64,000 bases of DNA, taken from assembly GCA_030144725.1 (NCBI GenBank), contig JASKMD010000008.1:16744800-16808799 (forward strand). Reading direction: 5' to 3'. The position numbers were made by a program, and so were the translations under genes. This DNA is from Haematococcus lacustris (Eukaryota; Chlorophyta; Chlorophyceae; Chlamydomonadales; Haematococcaceae). The notes below the pieces were generated by a model. The model searched no databases and was not told the origin of the DNA. It worked only from the letters and a program-made list of their open reading frames with translations. Positions 57,490 to 64,000 of the stretch are shown here, piece by piece. The first letter of the stretch is position 1. Every line of letters starts with the position of its first letter.

Positions 57490-57741
57490 TTAAGTAGTTT
57501 GGTGGCGTTGCTTGGTGTAAAACCCAGGTCTTCCCAGGTGTGTAGCTTGGTATCTAGAGTCAGTACAATACTTGACCTCCAATAGAATAACGAGCTTGTT
57601 TGGCTCATCCGTTCCCTGCTTCCTTTTCGTCGTGTTGTTGGTCATAATGATGTCTGGGCCGGTGGTTTTGCTGATATCGCTGGTTGAGAGGCCCAGGTCC
57701 TATAACGTTTTCCGAAGCGTGGCGCTGGGTAGGTGAATGCC
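57490..57741 (-). pseudogene. PD-(D/E)XK-like endonuclease relic (restriction-like, retroelement type)
   Basis: One minus-strand frame of 84 codons, broken by a single TAG, reads GIHLPSATLRKTL, stop, DLGLSTSDISKTTGPDIIMT, then NKLVILLEVKYCTDSRYQA. GPDIIM followed about 20 residues later by LLEVKY fits the PD...(D/E)xK active-site spacing. Such restriction-like endonuclease domains terminate several classes of retroelement proteins, including algal ones. It abuts the outer end of the inverted arm (57455). The assignment is from motif spacing only. Confidence 0.45.
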
Positions 57742-58084
57742 GTCCTTCTCGCCTCGATTGTGACTACCGACATCTGCGTATTGTACCCTTTTCCCATTAG
57801 CGAGGCTACCGGTGCAACAGTGGTAATGCGTACTACCTCCAGGGACTAGCTCCAGGGAGGGGCACGGTTGGCCTGCCCCACTGCTGCCTTGTTACCTTTG
57901 GCCTTGCTGCCGCCCCTGCTGCTGCTGTTGCTGCTCCTGCACCCCCCCACGTGAGGGACGGGTAGGGCTGGCCTGCAGCGCTCTTGCCACCTTGTAGGGG
58001 AGAGGATCAGGGTTGGTCGCCCCTGCTGCTGCTGACAATGGATGCTATGACATTGAGGCTATATGCCTGCCCTATTGGCAACTA
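57742..58084. other. No gene seen
   Basis: GCTGCTGCTGTTGCTGCTCC low complexity near 57915 and no convincing frame. A minus-strand continuation of the nuclease relic upstream is not traceable. Confidence 0.45.
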
Positions 58085-58092
58085 TTGGCAAC

Positions 58093-58543
58093 CAGTGATG
58101 GGTAATACAAGATACGTGTATCGATACCGATACGTTTTTTTTGTATAATACAGAAATACACGTATCGTATCAAAAAATACAAGTGCCGGCCGGCAAGTTG
58201 CGTGGATGCCTTCGAAGCAGCTGCTGGCTGCTGCCACATCAAGAGTCCGCGCTAAAGCCATGCCGCGCGGTGCTAAAGCCATCGGCCTGCTCCCGGAGCA
58301 GTCGGTCGCATGTGCCGGTTTTACATGCAAGAACATCAAAGTTGGGAGGCCCTGACTTTCCGCCGTCGCCGTCCTGCCAGCCATCAAGGACAGGCTGCGA
58401 GACTGGCTGCGCTGCTCCTAGCTGCTCCTTTCCCGCGTGACATGTTGCCTCTGTATCGCTGTATTGTATCGATACAGAAAATACACGTTTTTTCTTGTAT
58501 TTTCATGTATTTCCTGTATCGATACACGTATTACCCATCACTG
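58093..58543. mobile_element. 451-bp hAT-type MITE with perfect 8-bp TSD
   Basis: Terminal repeats CAGTGATGGGTAATAC (58093) and GTATTACCCATCACTG (ending 58543) are perfect 16-mers, with subterminal GTGTATCGATAC repeated inward on both sides. TTGGCAAC flanks it at 58085-58092 and 58544-58551. CAGxG-type termini with an 8-bp duplication are diagnostic of the hAT superfamily. There is no transposase, so it moves in trans if at all. The interior (CGAAGCAGCTGCTGGCTGC...) is unrelated GC-rich filler. Confidence 0.93.
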
Positions 58544-58986
58544 TTGGCAACTATTGCACAGCATCCGCTCCATTTAGCCGCTCACCTTGGCGTGCCACCC
58601 ACCCACCACGCCTCTTTGCTGTTTTCTCATGTAAATGACAGGGGATTGAAGGATAGGCAAAACACTGACTGCAAGTTTGTATTTATGCATGGGCAGTCGC
58701 CCGTCACGCTCTGTACTCTCATTGACCGCGCCGCAGGCCGTGCTCGCAAACCTTGTTCTAGTGCCAGTTGCGGGTACAGCCTTTGTTGCCCACTCCAATG
58801 TCTGCTATCCCTCCCGCTGCTGCGGGCATCTTCATCAGCGGCTCCTACCACAGACCACTAGGCTATGGTTCCGAAGTCAAACCAGGTTTGGAGCGTGTCA
58901 GGCTTTCTGACTGTGAAGCCCGATGCGCGAGCCATTGCGCGTTCCATTGCAGATTTGGGCTCATCGGCCTTGCTTACGATGTCTGA

Positions 58987-60524
58987 ATGTCCGCAGCGTC
59001 TGAAATGATGGCGACCATGGTGCTGCAGCACGTCAAGACGCAGCAGGTACGAGAGGCTATCATAGTCTTTCCACTTTGCTGACATGCACTCAGCATCAGC
59101 TCTGCACCTCTGCAGGTTTTGTTCAAGAAGGAACCAGGGAATGAAAAGTGGGTGCAAAGGGCAAGACACTCTGTCTGACTCTACACCCAGTCAATAACAT
59201 GCGAGCAGCCTTTGGGTCGTGCAGGGAGGAGACAAAGCTTGCTGCTCAGCAAGCTGCACGTGCTGCTGTAAGCATCAAGGACGTCATTGATGCCGGCTTG
59301 GTCAAGCCAGGACCCAGCATTGTTTCCTTAGCTCACAAGGATACGACTTACTTTGCCAGCTTACTACCCTCCGGAGACATAGACTATGAAGGTGTGGAGC
59401 ATCATCATTGCCTTTCCCATCCACCCCTAGTGGGTCAGAAGGAGAACAGAGCTGTAGATGAGGCATACACACTCTTGCTGTAGCTCGTCACAGCTAGTCT
59501 CTGTGCCCTGCTCCATACTCCCAATGCCTTTGTCATGCTTCCCCATCTCCTTTCGCCTCCCAGCTGCAGCACTATCAGCTGCCCAAGCTCTGTCATGCAT
59601 GTGCCTCAGCACATGGTTGTGGTGCATGCTGTTTGCCTTGCCACAGGGAAGACATTTGACTCTGCGCCTGCCTTCGCATTGCATGTCAAACGCATCCTTG
59701 CACCAAAGTTGTCAGCAGCAGAAGGCTTCCGCAGCGTGCACTTGAGTGGAGTCTCTCTCGAAGACTTGCGCCATCGCATCGTGTTAATGAGGGAGGCTGG
59801 AGACAACAAGGTCGGACCCTGCCAGCCCAGTCACTCTAGCAGCAAAGCCTGACTGCCATGCAGCCTGGCAGCAAACCCTTGCAGCAGGTTGGCTGCTGGG
59901 CAGGCTGGGATCATGCAAGGGCCCCTAGAGGGGTCCAGGTCATAGCTGCACCAGCTTTGGTCGTGTGCTGGCTGTGAGGTGCATGCAGGAAGGCCTGCCT
60001 CCCTTGCAGCTGACCACCCCCGTGGTGCCTGCCACTCCCCTAGCGCCAGAGGAGCTGCCAGTGCTGCCCAGCACTGTGGACGTGCAGCTGCCAGCTACAG
60101 AGGATGGCACGGCAGAGGGCGAGGACGAGCCTGACACAGCCAACTGGGTGCAGTGTTCACGCTGCCAGGCCTGGCGGGTGGTGCCAGATGAGTTCTGGCC
60201 AGACATCGATGCAATCGGGGACGAAGATTGGTTCTGCAATGTGAGGATACGACACTCTTGCATGCAGGGCCTCCTGGACATCTTGGCAGGGCCACAGCAC
60301 GTCCCGGCAGATTCAGCTTTTGGAAGGGCCAAGCCAGCCTGAACAGCCCAGGGCGCAATGCATTGGCTTGCTGGCATGAGGTCTGCTCCATGCACCTCAT
60401 GCACTAGGTCCTTGTGCCGAGCATGGCAGCCTCCTGTGCAGTGACCTGCTGTGACTGTCATCGACTGCAGGAGGCCACCTGGGATGTGACAGCCTACGAG
60501 CCGTACACAGAGCCCTGCAAGTAG
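58987..60524 (+). CDS. RAMA-domain + CW-type zinc-finger protein
   Basis: Six exons (58987-59046, 59116-59147, 59225-59391, 59647-59810, 59989-60240, 60471-60524) keep phase throughout, giving 242 residues. The ATG at 58987 follows an in-frame TGA. Residues ~25-120: AAVSIKDVIDAGLVKPG, TTYFASLLPSGDIDYEG, FALHVKRILAPKLSAAEGF and VHLSGVSLEDLRHR, the RAMA fold (Restriction enzyme Adenine Methylase Associated). After a Pro-rich linker and acidic stretch (TEDGTAEGEDEPD) comes WVQCSRCQAWRVVPDEFW, EDWFCNEATWDV and EPC at the end, the four cysteines and tryptophans of a CW zinc finger, a known methyl-lysine histone reader. Predicted nuclear chromatin or DNA-modification reader. The donor at 59810 (GTCGGA) is weak but phase-consistent. 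No catalytic domain is seen. Confidence 0.9.
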
Positions 60525-61351
60525 TAGTGCCTAGTGCCTGCCAGCTAACCACGCAGGCGTGACGCTAAGGCACTTCCACATGTTGGGGCGACACTGCCGG
60601 ATGTGGCGCTCCCACGGTAATGTACACATCTCATGCCTGGAGACTAAAGTGTCATTACTGAGTGCACAGCTGGAGTGCAAAGGACGGTACGGGTGCTACC
60701 TGCTTACTTGCCTGCTTACCTGCCTGTGTGGAGTCTCTTGATTGGCTTACTGCCCCTGTTGGGCCAGATTAGGCCAGAACAAGGGGGCTAGGCGTCCTCG
60801 ACTGTGACAGAACATTGGTCATGCGACATGCCACCATCACCGGGTTGGGGTTCAGCAGCCGGCTTAGGGGGTGTTGAAGATGAGCAGGCGCTGCACCTTG
60901 CGCTCATTCTGCACGCACTTACATACTGAATGAGCAACGTCGAACTGTGATGAGTTATTGGTCGCAAATAACTAGTCGACATGCCATTTCCTTCTGCATG
61001 CATATGTCTGTTTTTCATCATTTGTCGCCCGGTTACAATGAAGTCAAAACATATTGAGCAAGCGTCACCGCCTCAGCGCCATGAACAGCAGCTCATGATC
61101 TGGTGTTCGTGACAGAAGCCAGCGTCCCCTTGCCCAACATCTTCAACGCAATCTGTACAACGCAACTTAGATGCTCAGACCATCCCAGGGATACTTGGGC
61201 AGCGGCTGAACATTCAACTGAAGCTGCAGTGATTAGCATTGGGAAACGAATCAGTTTTAAGCCCCCCCGACCCCGCCTGATGGCAACCTCTCATCCCTCA
61301 TCCACCGGCAGCCATGATGCTCTTTTGCACCAGCTTAAAAGTCGATGACAA
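60525..61351. other. Convergent 3' ends; no gene seen
   Basis: Intergenic/UTR stretch between two tail-to-tail genes. On the minus strand TGTAA occurs at about 61033-61037 (TTACA on plus), about 380 bp beyond the VPS24 stop, and may be its poly(A) signal. Confidence 0.5.
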
Positions 61352-61402
61352 CGGCTTTCACCACTCAAGCCGTCAGGCTGCTTGGCCGCCCCCCCCCCCT
61401 CG
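61352..61402 (-). mobile_element. Diverged LINE 3'-end relic in VPS24 3' UTR
   Basis: The minus strand reads CTCGAGGGGGGGGGCGGCCA, AGCAGCCTGACGGCTTGAG and TGGTGAAAGCC, paralleling CTTGAGGGGGAGGGCGGCC, TAGCAGCCTAACGG and CGGCTTAAGCGGTGTAAGCC of the LINE 3' end (45497-45553). Short and diverged. Confidence 0.55.
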
Positions 61403-61415
61403 AGGGTTTCGGAAC

Positions 61416-64000
61416 TCACGACTTCACAGCTTGCAACCGCGCTTGCAACTGGGCCATGTCGTCCTCTTCCTCCTCCTCGCCTGCCTCTTGCTGCGGCTGG
61501 GCCGCGTTGCGCTGCAGGCAGAGAGCGTCCATTGACGGCCATGATGGGCTGCTTGGTGACCGTCCCCTGCCGAGGCTAGCATGTCCTGCACCATTGCCCT
61601 GGCGCACTTCACTGGGTGCGACTAGGCCTGGCCCCTCGGCCAACCCCCTCCTCTGCCCCTTCCTGAATTTACGTACCATGAGCTGTGCTCTTTCAGCACA
61701 CTCCCATCCCTTGCACTCACCCTGGCTGCTGGCAGCGCAGCAGCAGTTTCCTTGGCGATCTCATCCAGCACGGCAGCCACCTGACAGCCGGCAGGGCACA
61801 GCATACCACCGCGCATCAGATCAACCGGGCAAAGCACAGCACAGCACAGCACGGCAACCTGGCTAGCAGCCAGTGCCTTACTAACCCTGCTGAGCACTCT
61901 GCTGCACCGCATGCACCAGTGCTTTGTCACCATGCGTCTCGGCATCGACCAAAAACCACTGGCATGCACTCTAGCTTGATACACGCTTCAGCTAGGGCTG
62001 CTAGAGTCTTATAGCTGGACCCCAGGTCATCAGCAGCACCAAGGCATGCCCAGGAGGGCCCACATCCAACATCCTAGCCAGGTGGGACCAACATCGCCCA
62101 GCTTTGGGAATAGCTTCCTTGCTGACATGTTGCATGCCTGGATGCCTGCATGCCTGCTTCAGTGCCCATGCCTGCCTGCTGAAGTGCCCATGCATGGCAT
62201 TGGCGCTGTGCTGCAGCTGCAGCTCTAGCCTACAGCAAGCACTGCATGGCGTCAGGGGAGCAGGCAAACAGCCCACCATCACCTGCTCTTCCGTCTCCTC
62301 ATCCAGCTCGGCATCGTCCAGAGCTCCATCCACAGCGTCGCTCATCATCTCGTCAATCAGCCCCGCCTTCATCATTTCTGTAATGCATGTGGACATGGCA
62401 AACCCCAAATGCGGACACGGTAAACCTCCATGCGGACAGGGCACAATTTACATGCAGCCAGGGCATATTCTACAGGCTACAATGCGTGTTGACACGGCAA
62501 CATTTGAAGCAGACTAAGGCCCTGGTGTGTCAGGATGGCGGCAAATGATCTGGTCACAAAAGTAAGGGACTGGGTGGGTGGCTGACTTGGTGGCCGTGTG
62601 GGTGGGTGAGGGCCGAGCTTGTGAGCAGCCAAGAGTGACTGCGATAAGTGTGAACTGCTAGAAACAGTGCAAGGCAGCATGATGGCCACCATGTCCTGGT
62701 AAGCAGAGCACACTAGTTGCAGCTGAGGGTGGTTAGCTCATCTTCGTGCACAACCTTCTTGGCTTGGTAGCAGTCCCGCCGCACGCTGCTGCAGGTGAGC
62801 TCTCACCTCTCGACATTTCCATCATCGTCTTCTGCATCTCTGGCATCCGCATGGCCGCTGTCACGGCTTGCATCACCTCCGTGCTCTTGCTCAGCGTGGC
62901 AGTCACTCGCACCATGGCTGCTCAACAAGCACAGGGAGGGGGCAGGGCCGGGCAAGTGGAGCATGGGCCAGCTGCTGGCCACCTGGCCGGCAGGCAAGAG
63001 GAGCACAGAGCTGGGCTGGGCAGCACACACCTGGAGTGGGAATGCCTGAAGGAAGGAGCAGGTGTTCCTGCTGCTGCTGATGCACCATGGCTGATGGTCT
63101 CATGGCAGTGGTGAGGGGCTATGTGCCACATGTCAAAGTCCTTGTTGGCACAACAGCTAGCAATGACACAGACTGCCAGGGCCAGGGCGGAGGGCAAGCC
63201 TCGGCCAGGGGTTAGGTGCATCAGGCCACCCCTGGTCTGCTTAACAGCTACCCTGGGCTGGTACTGGCACTGAGCCAGCTAGCAACACCAGAAAAGAACG
63301 AAAGAATGACCACGCCCTCACTGTCAGGCGTGACTAATGGGGAGGTCTCATTTCCTTGGGCCCTACACTGTAGAGTCTTTGCTCTCACCCCAGTGTAGCA
63401 ACAGTGACGTTTGACTGTGGTGCATCACAGCTGCAAGGGTCTCTGCCACCTGCCCTCCCCCTCCCTCTCTGTACGCATGAATGGACTGTCCAACCCAGAC
63501 AGCTACACGCATGCTAGCTGCAATGTGCTGCCTGCTGAGCAGGCGTCAGATGACTTTGGCTCACCCATTTGCGTTGTTAATGCATTGCCGATGCTCATGA
63601 GCTGTGCTTTGTTAGTCACCAGGCGGCTGACGGCATGCCGGCTGTGGATGACCTCTTTTGCCAGAGTCTGGAGGGCAGCAAGGAGCACATGCAAGATGTC
63701 GCATGCAATGTGGCTCGCATGGGCACATCAGCATTGGTGCACCACCTTTGCTGTCACCAGGTCGCCCCGCTTAGCTGCCTCCTTTATGCTCTTCTTGACT
63801 TTGTTTTCTTCAACCTTGATTTCTGAAAACAGGTGCTGATACAGTCCTAAAAGCAGAGCCTAGCTTCCTGACGACACGCCTAGTCACTCGGGTCACCTCT
63901 GACTTGTCGGTCCAAAGCGCGCTGCTCCTGACGCAATGTCGCCTGCCACTTACGCACAAGCTCCTTGGGGTCAACCGGGTTAAAGAACTCTGTCGCAGCA
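61416..64000 (-). CDS. VPS24: ESCRT-III subunit VPS24/CHMP3 (5' end just outside window)
   Basis: Exons from the right: 64000-63897 (partial), 63822-63746, 63667-63565, 62917-62807, 62377-62283, 61780-61721, 61511-61416; all in phase, 214 residues seen. Landmarks are FFNPVDPKELVRKWQATLRQ, EENKVKKSIKEAAKRGD, VSRLVTNKAQLMSIGNAL, VRVTATLSKSTEVMQAV, EMMKAGLIDEMMSDAVDGAL and VAAVLDEIAKETAAALPAAR. An acidic linker (QEAGEEEEEDD) precedes LQARLQAVKS, a C-terminal MIM1-like helix that would bind MIT domains such as VPS4. Snf7-family fold; acts in multivesicular-body sorting and membrane scission with VPS2. KSTEVM and the pattern of helices favour VPS24 over VPS2 or VPS20. Only about ten N-terminal residues appear to be missing. 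Confidence 0.93.

Noticed and set aside
61416..64000. VPS2/CHMP2 or VPS20 identity
   Set aside because: The order NPVDPKELVRKWQ, KSTEVMQAV, EMMKAGLIDEM and the terminal LQARLQAV helix fit VPS24/CHMP3 better.
1..64000. tRNA, rRNA, telomere or bacterial operon signals
   Set aside because: No cloverleaf B-box/anticodon arrangement, rRNA core, TTTTAGGG/TTAGGG arrays or closely packed unspliced genes were seen on reading both strands.

Overview
This is a GC-rich, intron-rich, repeat-saturated nuclear window. The likely source is a chlorophycean (volvocalean-type) green alga. The evidence is a TGTAA polyadenylation-type signal after the copine gene, short phase-consistent introns (several apparently GC-AG), a Fanzor (eukaryotic TnpB) gene with an alga-like low-complexity linker, and very GC-rich pentanucleotide satellites. 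A Haematococcus-like genome would fit, but that is an inference. An exact 500-base run of N (17230-17729) is an assembly gap inside a satellite.

Host genes sit at the two ends. The left end carries the 3' half of a copine (+, 185-3764), spliced in perfect phase over seven exons. The right end carries a complete RAMA + CW zinc-finger protein (+, 58987-60524), a candidate modified-DNA or histone-methyl reader. Facing it is a nearly complete ESCRT-III subunit VPS24/CHMP3 (-, 61416 to the window edge). A small coiled-coil gene of unknown role lies at 48564-49329 (-).

Almost everything between is mobile or repetitive DNA. 1-8.6 kb: three Fanzor relics, one inside a copine intron and one near-full-length copy (5069-8574) whose intron is pure (GGTCA)n. 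8.97-10.2 kb: a 1.2-kb DNA transposon with a 15-bp inverted repeat and a 7-bp target duplication. 10.8-12.5 kb: (GGGCT)n, (GGT)n and a higher-order array of perfect palindromes. 13.4-24 kb: a repeat followed by a large palindrome built of (CCCTG)n and a 51-bp satellite. 24.2-47.3 kb: inverted copies of an unknown four-exon gene flanking a nested set of insertions. Inside that set are two adjacent 5.1-kb and 4.7-kb foldback elements (30779-35890, 35898-40586), bracketed by three copies of TTGAGGC, with an uninterrupted paralogous site preserved at 25813-26011. A 4.1-kb APE-type LINE (41418-45559) with a 13-bp target duplication lies to their right. 50-57.5 kb: a second copy of the 13.4-kb repeat, half of a second TIR element, and a 1.93-kb inverted duplication carrying a coiled-coil gene. 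A 451-bp hAT-type MITE with a perfect 8-bp target duplication sits at 58.1 kb.

No operon, CRISPR array, rRNA or tRNA was recognised. The very long open frames across 14-24 kb and in the CTG/CAG-rich cores are products of the satellites, not genes.
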